Of a stretch of 64,000 bases of DNA, positions 1 to 12,662 are shown piece after piece (the first letter of the stretch is position 1; every line of letters starts with the position of its first letter). The notes below the pieces were generated by a model. The model was not told the DNA's origin and searched no databases. It was given only the letters and a program-made list of their open reading frames with translations. This DNA is from Batillaria attramentaria. Its lineage: Eukaryota; Mollusca; Gastropoda; Batillariidae. The position numbers and the translations under genes were made by a program. Where the stretch lies: the NCBI GenBank assembly GCA_018292915.2, contig JACVVK020000462.1, forward strand, positions 1-64,000, given 5' to 3'.

Positions 1-655
1 GTGTGTGTCAGTGTGTGTGTGCACGGGCGGTGTCAGTGTGTTGTTGTTGTTGTTGTTGTCAGTTGTTGTTGTCAACTTTAGTTGTTGTTTTTAATTCTCA
101 AGTAATAACATTGCGATGTTTTGTACCTCTGGACGTACAGTTTCAGTCTGTGACTGATTCTTCGTAAATAGTAAGTTCTATAACGTTATCTGCTATAGGG
201 ACCGAGGGGCTTATTGGATCCATGTCGCTTAGACCATTACAGTTTTTCAGATGGGGGGGGGGGGGGGGGAGGGGGGCGCTTTATTTTCAAAGAAATTACA
301 TTCGTGTTCAATTTTGTTTTCCAAAACTATAGACCGGGCGAGCCTCTCGTTGTTGTTGTTTTAGTTGTTTGTTTGTTTGTTTTGTTGTTGTTGTTCTCTC
401 TCTCTCTCTCTCTTTGTTTGTTTGTTTGTTTTGTTGTTGTTGTTGTTCTCTCTCTCTCTCTCGTGGATTCACTGGGTTTCAAATAGTGTGCCCCGATTTA
501 CCGAAGCTAAAGCGTTTTCTGTCGGCCAGTTTCCTTTACGTATTTTTTGTACTCCACCATTTTGTTTAATCTTTCATTTATTAACTGATTAGTTCAGTGC
601 CAGTCTTCTCGCCATTTTCTTTCGTTCGTTTATTAACCTATTCTTCTCATCGGCA
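1..655. other. upstream of NUPR1: simple repeats and G-run, no gene seen
   Basis: Holds (GT)n and (GTT)n at 1-80, a 17-G run at 253-269, and a duplicated compound block of (GTTT)n, (GTT)n and (CT)n at 364-465. Promoter elements for NUPR1 presumably lie here, but I can name none with confidence. Confidence 0.6.
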
Positions 656-736
656 GTGCCCGAGTTCAGCCGTCAGTTTCACTATTGGCGTCAGCCGTCA
701 GTCAAAACCAGCACCGTTCACCGTCAGCCAGTCAGT

Positions 737-952
737 ATGTCCTCCTACTTCGTCGAGCAGTATATGGACGAATACGACGTAATGAGCATGGAGCGGCATA
801 AGTACGTCCACTCCAGCCACAGTGGGAAAGGTAGGAGCAAACGAGAGGCCATGGCCAACACTAACCGCCATGACATCAGCGGACATACTCGCAAGGCCGT
901 TCAGAAACTGGTCAACAACAACCGCAAGCAACGACTATCATCATCGTCATGA
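737..952 (+). CDS. NUPR1: NUPR1/p8-like stress-response nuclear protein, 71 aa
   Basis: The product is a 71-residue, largely disordered, basic protein. An acidic, aromatic N-terminus (MSSYFVEQYMDEYD, residues 1-14) precedes the family signature at residues 30-66: GKGRSKREAMANTNR, then GHTRK, then a basic KLVNNNRKQR stretch. Vertebrate NUPR1 has the equivalent KGRTKREAAANTNR, GHERK and basic tail, and this basic half forms its DNA-binding and nuclear-localisation region. Members are small stress-induced chromatin-associated co-regulators. I chose the ATG at 737 because the family is about 70-80 residues long; an in-frame ATG at 656 would add 27 residues that look like 5' UTR. The whole CDS lies in one exon. 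The TGA (950-952) is followed 5 bases later by a strong donor (CAG/GTGAGC, exon end 957). Family assignment is by recognition; the target genes are not known from this sequence. Confidence 0.86.
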   Translation: MSSYFVEQYMDEYDVMSMERHKYVHSSHSGKGRSKREAMANTNRHDISGHTRKAVQKLVNNNRKQRLSSSS

Positions 953-957
953 TGCAG

Positions 958-1839
958 GTGAGCCCAGGTGTGTGGGAGGGACTGAGCCGGGAAGCGGAAG
1001 GAAAGAGGGGAAGGGGGGGGGGACGCCAGTGAAAACTGATGAGACGGGGGGGGGGGAGGGGGGAGGGGGGGGGGAGCGAGTAGGAGGGAGGTGTGAAACT
1101 TGACCAATCACCACTGAGCGAATCCCGGAGGGTAAGGTAAGGCGGGAACGTTCTGATATCGACCATCTCTGCCTGTCAAACTTCTTCCCGCCCCCTCCCC
1201 TCCCTCCCCCCCCCCCGCCCTTCCCAATCCACTGGCACGGTCATCCATACTATGACAACTGACAACCCTTCTCCAATGAACTGCAATTAAATTCGTTCCG
1301 TCGTGTTGCTTTCAGTTTTCTGTCAATCCATTTGTCATAACTAGACTGAGAGAAGAGAGAGAGAGAGAGAGAAAGAAAACAAACAGAGGGACTACTAAGA
1401 TGATAGCGGCAAGCCGCCCCAGCTCCATAACCTTACTTAGTCAGTTTTAACTTGACCCCTCTTCGCCCGCAACTGGATCCGCCCGAGACTGAAGACATTT
1501 TCAAATAAGATCGTGAGAACGTTGTAAGTCAGTGTTGGAAAGGAATTATGTAAATGAGCTGTACACAAAGGGAAGTGCAGGTCGATATTTCGTTTATGTT
1601 AAGTATGTGCCTAAAGGAGAAACTCGAGGCCGGCATTGTCTGAACTGAGCACTGAGAAAAGAGAGAGAGAGAGAGATCCAGTGTCGCTAATAGCGGAGAA
1701 ACCCCAGACAAAGGCTGGCTAAACTGCTTCACACTATTTATAACACTGACGTTCGCAGTTCACTGCGATAAAGGGAGAGCCGTGGTCGTTACTGACTCAG
1801 TTATTCAGTCCCTCCTCGCAGACTGGAATCTATGATAAA
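958..1839. other. 5' part of the putative NUPR1 intron
   Basis: Contains G-rich sequence at 1010-1085, a C-rich block at 1190-1220 and (GA)n at 1350-1372 and 1657-1674. No coding signal or recognised element. Confidence 0.5.
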
Positions 1840-3176
1840 AACTAGAGGGGCAAAGCCTCCTTGGCTCACTTGTGAGATGGGTCAAGGTGATTCAAAAGAC
1901 TTTGGGTCAAGGTCATTCAAATGAGATCTGTAAGTAAAGAGCTTATCAATGACTATCTTTATGCCATATTTGATTGCTCTAGTTTTTGCAGCTTCTGTAC
2001 AAATGGTAATGTAAAATTCACAACAGACAGCTGTATTGACCTTGACTTTGAGTCAAGGTCATTCAAAAGGCTATGTCTGCATAGGTCTCATTGTTGCCTA
2101 TCATTGTACCTTGTTTGGTGCCTCTGCTAATTGTTGTTTCCAAGAAAATGCTAACGTTAAGGTCTCCGCAAAACAATTTGAGTGGCCTTGACCTTGACTC
2201 AAGGAAATTGAATACAAGTGTGCCAGTACAGGTTTTGTCAATGTCTATCATCATGCAAAGTTTGATGCCTCTGGTGTCCCTAGATTTTGAGAAATTGGCA
2301 ATTGTAAATTTCCAGTGAGACAGATTTAGTGACCTTGACCTTCAGTCAAGGTCATTCAAACGGTATGTCTTGGAAGGTCTTACTGCTGACTATCAGCAAA
2401 CCAAGTTTGATGCTTCTACCATTTATTGTTTCTGAGAAAATGCCAATGTTAAGGTTTTGGAAGCATTTCTGCAAACAGCTTGTATGGCCTTGACCTTGAC
2501 TCAAAGACACTGACTACAGGTATGTCAGTAAAGTTGTTGTCAATGTCTATCATCATGCAAAGTTTGATGTCTCTGGCTTTTCTGGATTCTGAGAAAATGC
2601 GAATGTAAAATTTCCAAACAGACAGCTTTGGTGACCTTGACCTTGGATCAAGGTCAGTCGATATGGTATGTTTTGAAAGGTCTTACGGCTGTCTATCAGC
2701 ACGCCAAGTGAGGTGCCTCTGCTATTCATTGTTTCTGAGAAAATGCCAATGTTAAGGTTTTGGAAGGTTTCCGCTAAAGAGCTTTTATGGCCTTGACCTT
2801 GACTCAAAGTCACTGAATACAGGTATGTCAGTAAAGGTGTTGTCAATGTCTATCATCATGCAAAGTGTGACGTCTCTGGCTTTTCTAGATTCTGAGAAAA
2901 TGCCAATGAAAACTAGCAAACAGACAGCTTTAGTGGCCTTGACCTTGGGTCAAGGTCAATCAATATGGTATGTTTTGAAAGGTCTCATGGCTGTCTATCA
3001 GCAGGCCAAGTTTGGTGCCTCTGCTATTTGTAGATTCTGAGAAAAAGCCAATGTTAAGGTTTACTGTGGACACACAGACAGACAGACAGACAGACAGACA
3101 CACACACACACACACACACACAGAGACAGACGACTGAGGGCTATTACATAGACTCACTTTGTTACACAAGTGAGCC
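1840..3176 (+). mobile_element. pearl/HINE-like non-autonomous element, copy 1
   Basis: The element starts with AACTAGAGG and has an inner 11-bp inverted repeat: GGCTCACTTGT at 1863-1873 and ACAAGTGAGCC at 3166-3176. Between them lies a tandem core of units of about 150 bp, alternating in two versions (a 300-bp higher-order period), then a (CAGA)n/(CA)n microsatellite, then a short unique 3' end. This order of tandem core, microsatellite and 3' end is the known layout of bivalve pearl elements and related Helentron-associated non-autonomous elements. The family name is by resemblance. It lies in the putative NUPR1 intron and encodes nothing. Confidence 0.7.
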
Positions 3177-3187
3177 AAAAAAGACAG

Positions 3188-3331
3188 GGTGGGTGATATC
3201 AAAGACGGGGCAGCGAGAAAAAGGCCAACACAAATATTTGGCCCCACCGACTGAGCCGCCGGGATTCGAACTCACGACCCGAGCATTGAAAGTCCAACGC
3301 TCTACCATTCGGCCACCCTGGCTCCCCGATT
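3188..3331 (-). mobile_element. tRNA-derived SINE family B, 3' truncated
   Basis: On the - strand a tRNA-like head (A box TGGCCGAATGGTAGAGC, B box AGTTCGAATCC) is followed by a tail with TTTGATATCACC. It is flanked by a perfect 11-bp target-site duplication AAAAAAGACAG (3177-3187 and 3332-3342). It landed directly beside the end of pearl-like copy 1. Confidence 0.85.
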
Positions 3332-3369
3332 AAAAAAGACAGAGTTCTAACCGCCATGCAATAGTTGGT

Positions 3370-3750
3370 TTGCCCGCGTTTGAGAAAGTGCCAGTGACAT
3401 TTGAGGTTGTTTTTTTTTTCCTTGTAAAGCGGATTGTCTGTCTGTCTGTCTGTCTCTGTCTCTCTCTCTTCGGATCAACTCGATTAACTTTCGAGAAGCA
3501 TTCCTCATTTGTACTGCGTCAGAAGAATGTATTACAGTTAGAACAATGGCAGAGCTGGGGGGGGGGGGGGCTTTCGTCTTTCAAGGTGATCGTCCGCTCA
3601 GTGGATTTTATTGGGTGCGCGGCTATTCAATTCGCCTATACTCTGGCACTAATACAGTACATATTAACCTGAACTGGAAGAAAATACAAGTTTGAAATAC
3701 CCACTCACCTCTTCCCCCCCCCCCCCCTAAAAAAGCAACACACACACACG

Positions 3751-3817
<67 letters not shown>

Positions 3818-4980
3818 ACACAAACCCCACAAAACAACAACAACAAACAAACAAACCCCACTTTCAATGTTAACTGATTTGGTTTCAATATTAATTTTTT
3901 AAAAATTGCAAACAGCTTTGTCCTTCTCCCTTTGGTGTATCACCAAGTTTTTGTGACTGCTGAGGATTACAATGCAAGCAGCTGCACGAAAGAACATTGT
4001 TAAATCTTCTCCAAGTGATGCAGCAACTGCATTTCTTTTCACTACACCGATGACTAATCTGTCTGCTGTGCAGAAGGGACCCCCTGACAGCGACAGAGGT
4101 TTTTCGCGGACACCAACAAATGAGGCTGCCGTGCTTTGCAATGTAAAATGTTAAATTGTGCACTTTGTGTTCCGGGACCGCGAGCATGCCGTGGAGAGAG
4201 AGTTAGTTAGTTATTTAGGGCTTAACGCCGCGCAAGCAACAAAGGCTAATTCGCGGCTAGTGGAGAGAGAGAGAGAGAGAGAGAGAGTTAAAAAATTGAA
4301 AAAGTGCAAGCCGTCAGTGTAGAAAGCATGGCAGGTTACAGCCGGCGCCCGGTCTGTTTTTGTCCTCCGGCGGCCGCTCAAGTTGTGTGCATTTTTCTTT
4401 CTGTTTCAAAAGCAGGTATGGAAAGATAAGAGAAAAAGGTTTTGAGCAGATTATGTTTTTGCAGAAGTATGGGTTACGTCAGTATAGTAAAACTCATACT
4501 TTGTTGCCCCCCCTCCACCCCCCCCCCCAAAAAAAAAACCAAACCAAGAAACAACAACAAAAAACAAACAAAAACACCAAAATAACCCACCAAAACCAAA
4601 CAAAAAACAAAAACAAACACCCCACCCCCAAAAACAAACAAACAAACAAAACAAAACAAAAAAAGAACACCAAAAAAAAACCAAACAACAACAAAACACA
4701 GTCAAGCCAAAACTAACAGCAAACAAAGAAACCAAAACAAAAATCCAAAACAAACAAAAGAGAAAAATAAATACCAAAGAATAAAAGTAAAACGAGACCG
4801 TCCAAGAGCCAAAAGAGAGAGAGAGACTAGAGAGGGGGAGAGAGAACATTTCCCAGGCCCTGTCTCTACCTCTGTCTGCGTATACTATACGTCATTCCAA
4901 GAGCCCATGACGTGACTGTACAGCGGCCTTGTTCGTACCTATCACCGCTTCCTGACAAAACTGCTGTCTGTTTTCAACAG
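3370..4980. other. 3' part of the putative NUPR1 intron
   Basis: Holds a poly-G run at 3557-3570, a (CA)n tract at 3738-3814, a dispersed-repeat fragment at 4199-4262 and, from 4503 to about 4790, a C-run/A-run followed by low-complexity AAC/AAAC sequence. No gene is supported. Confidence 0.5.
4199..4262 (+). repeat. fragment of the dispersed repeat also at 43411-43668
   Basis: (GTTA)n, then TTTAGGGCTTAACGCC, CGCAAGCAACAAAGGCTAA and TTCGCGGCTA match the end of the insertion at 43411-43668. Both sides carry (GA)n. Confidence 0.6.
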
Positions 4981-5240
4981 GTGACAACTGACGGACCACC
5001 GGCGGCGGCCTGGAGCAGTGGGCGACACAGACTGGCTCGGAAACGAACCCTGCAGCGGAAAAAAAGGACCAAAAAGTGAACAGTGATGGACAACATGGTT
5101 GAAATCTGGCCATATGGACCGTGGAAGAGACATTCATCAGACGGTTACGTAACTCAGCAATGAGAACACGGTGACCTACAGCCGGGCAGGACAGCTGACG
5201 CCTACACTAACTCTGAAAAGTGATAAATACATGTAATATT
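4981..5240 (+). other. candidate 3' UTR exon of the NUPR1-like gene
   Basis: A good acceptor (TTTTCAACAG, ending 4980) follows the donor at 957/958 and would give an intron of about 4.0 kb placed wholly in the 3' UTR. With only 5 bases between stop and junction, nonsense-mediated decay would not be expected. The downstream end is undefined: I see no canonical AATAAA in the next few hundred bases. Linking this exon to NUPR1 is inference. Confidence 0.35.
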
Positions 5241-6394
5241 CAATGTGGACGCCTTTTTATCAGTGTGTACGTTTACTTGTTTATATTGATTGTTGTTCAG
5301 TATTGAATGTTTGTATTTTTTTTTTCACGTGGAACAATTTGTATTCCGACCATTATTTGAAGTCCCATTCTTCTCAGCATAATCTGTTGTGCATGAAATG
5401 AAAGGTATGTTTATTGTCCTTTGTAGGATGATATTTGTCACACGTGCCTGAGGTACATTCACACTTGTGTACACCGGTATACTCTCTACGGCTCTGTTTT
5501 GTAGCAAACGTTTTCTGATGAGTGCTGCAATCAAGAATCTGAGTTGCCGGTGTCCTTCGTCAGGGTATACTTTGTAAAGATAACAGCATGTTGTAGAAAA
5601 AAAAAAATCGTGCAGTCTTATCGCCGCGTTGGCGCTTCAGACGTAAAAGTGTAAGCCCGTCAGTATTAGCCTCAAAACTGAACCACCACCACCCCCCCCC
5701 CCCCCCCCCCCCTCCCAGTCTGTCAAGCGCACCTGTCGGTCTTCGAAATTACACTGGCAGTTGGTAGAAACAGCAAACCCTCGAAGCACACACCCATCCA
5801 CATCCTCCCACCCCCATCCCCACTCCAACCACCCCAGTTGAATCTCAGTTACATTAGAAGTGGAAATACCCAGGACGGTATCTCCGGAGTCACACCAGAA
5901 CTGCAAACGTCACTTTATGATCAATGCCAGGTAAGAGAGGTTGAAAGCGAAAGACTTGAGTGAAAAAAAAACCCAAAAAACCGAAAGCATTGCCGTGTCA
6001 GCGCTGTAGCTCTACTGAATGTCAGTAATGAGGGCAGGTTACTGACCGATCGTGCACGCCGGTCGGTCAAGGAACTCGTTAGTTCTGCTGTTGTTGTTGT
6101 TGACCCGGCTTGGTTTAGGTTCTATGACAGATTATTATTATCTTCTCCGTTCAGACCATTCACCCGAAACCAGACTAGCTCAGTCGAGCCGGTAACAGGC
6201 GTATTGTATTGATACCGTATGGGATTCATATGTCAGACTGGGTTACAAGATTTCCTTTATCTTCCTTTGTTTGCGCCTTTGGTAACAGCATCATCCATAC
6301 GTTGTTTGTGAGATACAGTGTGCTTTGGGATGTACCCCCCCCCCCCCCACCCTCACCTGACCTGACCTGACCTGACCTCTGTCAGTATAGTCCA

Positions 6395-6564
6395 GGGCAC
6401 TTCCCGCTTTAAAGCTGGATGTACTCCCTCTAGTCTAAGCCACACGCAGATTAACGATTTGTTTCATTTGTGGAGTTTTTCCAGCCTGGGGGTAAATCTG
6501 GAGCGTGAGTAAGTTTGGCTTACACTGGCGGGGGGTACATCCAGCTTTAACGCACAAAGTGCCC
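6395..6564. mobile_element. foldback MITE, 170 bp, copy 1
   Basis: Inverted arms of about 45 bp: GGGCACTTCCCGCTTTAAAG at the left and the complement of CTTTAACGCACAAAGTGCCC at the right, each continuing CTGGATGTAC. The loop is unique. There is no coding capacity. It follows a short (TGACC)n run. Confidence 0.75.
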
Positions 6565-6956
6565 CAGAATACCGGTATATGGTGCTGGGGAGTACATCCC
6601 GCATGTTACACTGGCTAATGCTCAGCTTAAGTGAGACTGCATCATGCGAACATTGTATACCCCTCATAATAGTGATAGAAAGACTGGTAGCATACATGTG
6701 GTAGATTCGCAGAATCTCAGAAAGCATGGTAATTCATCTATGCTGAACTCTCAAAGGACAAGAGTGATAAAAGTGCATTTGTTTTCGTTCAAATATTTCA
6801 GGTTTTTTGTTGTAATGTTGTAATTCTGTACAAGAGTTCTTCTTGTCACTTGTGCTTGAGATGAATGCATCCTTTTCCTAGACATATTGTAAACACTTCC
6901 TGAAAGTACTGAAAAAGTAAAATTGTGTTGAAAGCAAGTTATGTATTGAAGTTTGG

Positions 6957-7007
<51 letters not shown>

Positions 7008-7205
7008 CGTGCTAACAGTGCTGATGATGTATGAATTAAAAAATATAAAAAAATGGTCATCACATAAGGAAAACATAAATCGTACAAATGCATTCTTACA
7101 TTTTTATGACTTACCATGTAATAATTTTGCATGTGATAAATCGCACACAGCTGTACACCATAAGCTGATCTACTGCTTATTTTGATATGCAATTCAGTGT
7201 CGGTG

Positions 7206-7237
<32 letters not shown>

Positions 7238-10050
7238 GAGAACACATTTTCTTTCCTTGTTACGTGACTTCTTTCCTTTGCCACTCAAAATGTCCTGCAT
7301 GTACACAAGCATAAACAAAACCTTCATCAGAAAGGCAAATTCACACAGGCCTATAAATACCAGTACAAACAATTACAGATATGTAGACAAGAAATGTCGT
7401 GACTAAAGTTACCCAAACTGGAATGACGCACATTAGTTTCAAAGCCAGTAATTTGCGGCTTCACAACCTAGCAGCTTGAAGGATCGATATGTAACTTCAG
7501 GAAACCAAAAAGTTGGTAATGCTGGGTAACGAAGTGTTGGAAACCTGCAGTCTCCTGGACAAATTCTGGAACATTGTAAGTCACATGCGTAGCACAAAAA
7601 GGCAGCTAATGACACTGGAGAAATTACTACATGCAAGTGATTCTAACACAAATAATGTGCAGCACATGAAGAGAAACAAGCATCTATCTATGAAAGACGA
7701 GTATATGTTTTCCTCTTGGCGGTTGATATGTATTGCAGATTGACAGACACCATTCCCTCTCTACTGACAAATGGATGCTGGGGTATACAGTGTACATTTT
7801 CTACAGTACCCTTCACATTACCAGATACAACTGTATGACGAAACATTTCCTGAAAAGCAGTCACTGCGTATGTGAACAGACATACTGAAGGTTACACTCA
7901 GACCAACAGCATAGGGGGAAAATTACCCTGATATATAAAATGTATTCAACTTTTGATGAAAATGGTAGGATCTTACTGTAAAAATTTGTGAAAAGTTTTG
8001 AAAGAAGAAGGAAAAAAAAGGCAGACCTAAAAAAAAAAAAGGTTATAATTTTTAAAAAGTTATGTAGGACATTCTTGAAACATTTTAGTGAACAGTTTGG
8101 ATGTTTCAGTTTGTGTGAGTTACCCTTTAAACATGGTGGCACTTTCTGACTCCTCTTTGAGATCACAGACCGTTTTTAAACTTCTCTCTGCTGAAATCAT
8201 CAAGTGTGACCTCTTTCAAAATGCAACGTACTGCGCAGGGGGAGGGGGGGGGGGAATCCAACCAGCATCTGAAAGTAAGTACGATGGTGAAATTTGATCC
8301 ACGGAACAGCTCACCTGAATTAGGAAGTACAGTCTCAACACAAAACAATATAAGCATCAGTGTTGCAACAGTGGCAGTGTCACCACGAAAATAACGAAAG
8401 GCACCTCTCATCGCTTTCATAAACATGCGATTGCTTTTGCACTGCTCTTCTAGTGAAACATCCATCTGGTGCTTGGAAATGAAGAAGAAGAAAAACACCC
8501 CAGCTTTGTGACTAGCAGCGCATTCTTGGCAGCTCACAATATATACAGCAGTCCTTCTCTTGATATAATGAGCGCAACTGCGGCACATCCAAGCCTTGAA
8601 TTAAGCAGCTACACAACCAATCTAAGTCATAAAAGAAATTGTTTTGAAAAACAACTTCATTTTACAGCACACACAGCTGTAATCACTTGTTTTAAAAAAA
8701 AAAAAGGCGAACACTTTCTCATTATGCCATGAAGCCACCACAGTGCTTTGTACCAAGTTAAAAAGATCACATTCAGCAAAACTTGTTCTTGTCAATTTCT
8801 TGACTGAAAGAAAAAAAAAAAATTGCAAGCAGGCACTTCTATACAACAATGGTGTAAATGTAAGAACACATACAAATACCACAAGCAGACGCTTTAAAAC
8901 TGACCATTCCTGAGCAAATAAGGCTAAACATAGGCTAAGACTTTGTGTGCAACACGAAATGAAATGGAATCTAGGTCATTTTTTGGTGGTGCAATCATGA
9001 TATGCGATGACCATATATTTAAACAACGGAAATACACAATAATTCACAGAATCATTTGAATGTATTTGTCTTTAGAGAGTATTCTCACTGTCAAAAGCAT
9101 TGTTCATCATCACTAAAATTTAGCAATGGACATTTGTTCGTTCACCACTGCACAGCAGAGCCTTGCTTAAATAAGTCTTTAAACATCAGCTTCACAAACC
9201 CGCATTACAAAACTGCGTGCAAACTTTACCCTGCATGCAAGACATACACGTCACCGAATGTTGCTCCATCCATACAGCTCACAGCATCACAAACCTGATG
9301 ATAAATCACTCACCCAAATGCATCAGAAATATCAAAACGCACCTCAAGCACCAACAGACACATTAATATCATACAATGGGGCAAATCTAAAGTCCACTTT
9401 GCCTTCAACGACCTTTTACATGTGTTTGACCATAATATCACTCTAACAATGCATCACATGATTCCATAAGCCTCTGTTAGTGCCACATGAAATGTTCCTA
9501 CGTTCGGACTGCTGTGAACAGAGTTCAAAAGTTGAGGGAATCCCCATTTTTGAAATCACCCTTGCAGTGGACAAAGGATGTCTGTCTGATGTGAACATCA
9601 GCAATACCAACCCAGATTTTCCTGTGTCTTAACTGAACAATCTTCAAACTGTGAATTACATGTAAACTCATTCCTGAACTGTAACAGTGTCTAACTATCA
9701 AAGGAGCAGTATTCTTTCTGATGATCTCAAAATTATGTTTTTAAGGGGGGGGCGTAAATCAAATTCATAGTTGTGCAAGAAAACACCGGAGCACAATTTA
9801 GTTTCTCAACAACAAAAAAATGCTTTCAAAGAAGTACATGATCTGAGAACTTTTCTTCACATGTGCTGGCAAGACAATGGTCAGAAAACACAAAAATTCT
9901 TCAAAGGCGGACTTTTACGAGGCATAAACCCTGGTAACTGTAAAAAAGCAGCTATCACACAGCTCCTGAACATGAGGGTTAATGTGTATAGTGTACAGCA
10001 CTTGTAGCAGTGTGATTAATTTGCCCAGTCCAACAGTGATATGAATTCAA

Positions 10051-11496
10051 AACTAGAGGAGCAACGCCTCCTTGGCTCACTTGTGAGATGGGTCAAGGTC
10101 ATTCAAAAGAGTATGTTTGTAAAGCTATCACTGTCTATCCTGAAGTAAGATGTCTCTTGTGTTCATAGTTCCTAAGAAAAAGGCAAATGGCAACATAACA
10201 GTTTTCCAAGGACAGCGTGTATCACCTTGACTTTGGGTCAAGGTCATTCAAATGAGATCTGTAAGTGAAGAGCTTATCATTGACTATCTTTATGCCACGT
10301 TTGATAGCTCCAGTTTTCGCAGCTTCCGTACAAACGGTAATGTAAAATTTCATAACAGACAGCTGTATTGACCTTGACCTTGAGTCAAGTTCATTCAAAA
10401 GGCTATGTCTGCATAGGTCTCATTGCTGCCTATCATTTTGCCTTGTTTGGTGTCTCTGCTGTTTGTTGTTTCCAAGAAAATGCTAACGTTAAGGACTCCG
10501 GAAAACATTTTGAGTGGCCTTGACCTTGACTCAAGGAAATTGAATACAAGTATGCCAGTACAGGTTTTGACAATGTCTATCACCGTACAAAGTTTGATGT
10601 CTCTGGTATCCCTAGATTTTGAGAAAATGGCAATTGTAAATTTCCAGTGAGACAGATTTAGTGACCTTGACCTTCAGTCAAGGTCATTCAAACAGTATGC
10701 CTTGGAAGGTCTTACTGCTGTCTATCAGCAAGCCAGGTTTGGTGCTTCTGCCATTTATTGTTTCTGAGAAAATGTCAATGTTAAGGTTTTGGAAGCGTTT
10801 CCGCAAACAGCTTGTATGGCCTTGACCTTGACTCAAAGCCACTAAATACAGGTATGTCGGTAAAGGTGTTGTCAATGTCTATAATCATACAAAGTTTGAT
10901 GTCTCTGGCTTTTCTAGATTCTGAGAAAATGCAAATGTAAAATTTCCAAACAAACAGCTTTGGTGACCTTGAACTTGGATCAAGGTCAGTCAATATGGTA
11001 TGTTTTGAAAGGTCTTACGGCTGTCTATCAGCAAGCCAGGTTTGGTGCTTCTGCCATTTATTGTTTCTGAGAAAATGTCAATGTTAAGGTTTTGGAAGCA
11101 TTTCCGCAAACAGCTTGTATGGCCTTGACCTTGACTCAAAACCACTGAATACAGGTATGTCAGTAAAGGTGTTGTCAATGTCTATAATCATACAAAGTTT
11201 GATGTCTCTGGCTTTTCTAGATTCTGAGAAAATGCCAATGAAACCCAGCAAACAGACAGCTTTAGTGGCCTTGACCTTGGGTCAAGGTCAATCAATATGG
11301 TATGTTTTGAAAGGTCTCATGGCTGTCTATCAGCAGGCCAAGTTTGGTGCCTCTGCTATTTGTAGATTCTGAGAAAAGGCCCATGTTAAGGTTAACTGCG
11401 GACAGACAGACAGACAGACAGACAGACACACAGACAGACACACAGACAGACGACGGAGGGCTATTACATAGACTCACTTTGTTACACAAGTGAGCC
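10051..11496 (+). mobile_element. pearl/HINE-like non-autonomous element, copy 2
   Basis: Same structure and orientation as the copy at 1840-3176, with inner inverted repeats at 10074-10084 and 11486-11496 and a (CAGA)n tract near 11400. It keeps about 125 bp near its 5' end that copy 1 has lost between two direct repeats of TCAAGGTCATTCAAA. Units recur near 10368, 10515, 10661, 10816, 10963, 11119 and 11266. Confidence 0.72.
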
Positions 11497-12662
11497 AATC
11501 AGCGACCAGACCCTACAGAACAGAATGCTGTGAAAGGAAAGTGCTTCCGAGAATAATGCGCCTCCCTTCTTTTAACCAAGAAAAGTAGAATCTACTGTTC
11601 CCAGTGCAGCAATTTAACCAGTGAGATCCACGGATTGTAAAGTCTTGTAAGAGTTTAGATCTATCTTCCAAATATGTCAAGGGTCTGCGTATAAAGGAGA
11701 GATTTCTCTAAGACACCACACATGAAAAATCTTGTGTTTCACACACAGAGCAAATTCTTCCAAGTTTTCTCACCAATAGGAGAGGTCAACGGAACTTATG
11801 TTCAATGTTTACCCACTGTATGCTATGCCTGTCAGGAAATACGGCATCCATACAAGTACTCTCAGCGCCTAGCAGCCACAACACCGTCATAGGATTTCTG
11901 AATCTTGAGTTTTCAGATCCGTGTGCTTTCATCTGATTTACACGAACCACCTGAAACTGTCCATATACAATAGCACAGAAAGCAGTAATATTAATATTAT
12001 TATGACACATTCTTCCTTCCTTGGCTAACACGTACACTACCAAACTCCTGGCTACAATTTTCTTTGGCAAACATGAAGAAACTCCTCTGCCATTCATAAA
12101 ACATGTGCCAGTAACTGTGACCCGTTCTCGCAAAAGGAACCGTAAGTCGCGCTAAGCTGAAGGCCGCTACAGGCAAAATGAGTGTTGCGGGTCAGCATGG
12201 CTGCCTGGTGGGTAGCCAACTTCAACTGCTGATATCTCTGTCAATTTTAGTAGTACAGGTTGCCTTCTTATATTGAAATAAACTGCATAACCAGTAGATT
12301 GCAGTGATATACATATCTCAAAATTGACAAATTTCAACTTATGGTCCCTTTTGTGAGGACGGGTCACAAATCAAAAATGTGTTCTAATATAGATTCACAT
12401 TCTGTTTTTACTACAAGCTGCAGAGTATTTGTTGAAATCTTTTTGCAAGAGTCAAGTCTTTGGCACAGTTAATGTACAGGGCATTTTACACAAAGGCTTT
12501 GACAGCTAGCAATTTCAATGAAGTAACAGTAATGACATTCAGACACAAGCTGCTTTTTTTTTCTTTTTTTTTTTTTTGGTTTCCATTTTTGTTGTTGTTG
12601 TTGCTCTTTTGAGTTCTTTTTTCTTCCATACTAAACTGTCTCTGAAGACACTCTGATTCATA

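Larger units (their letters stand above)
5241..12662. other. intergenic region between convergent NUPR1 and Rab11-FIP
   Basis: Apart from the foldback MITE (6395-6564) and pearl-like copy 2 (10051-11496), I find a C-run at 5690-5712, (GT)n at 6959-7005, (CA)n at 7207-7235 and AT-rich unique sequence at 7240-10045 and 11500-12660. No open frame here looks like a conserved protein. Confidence 0.5.
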
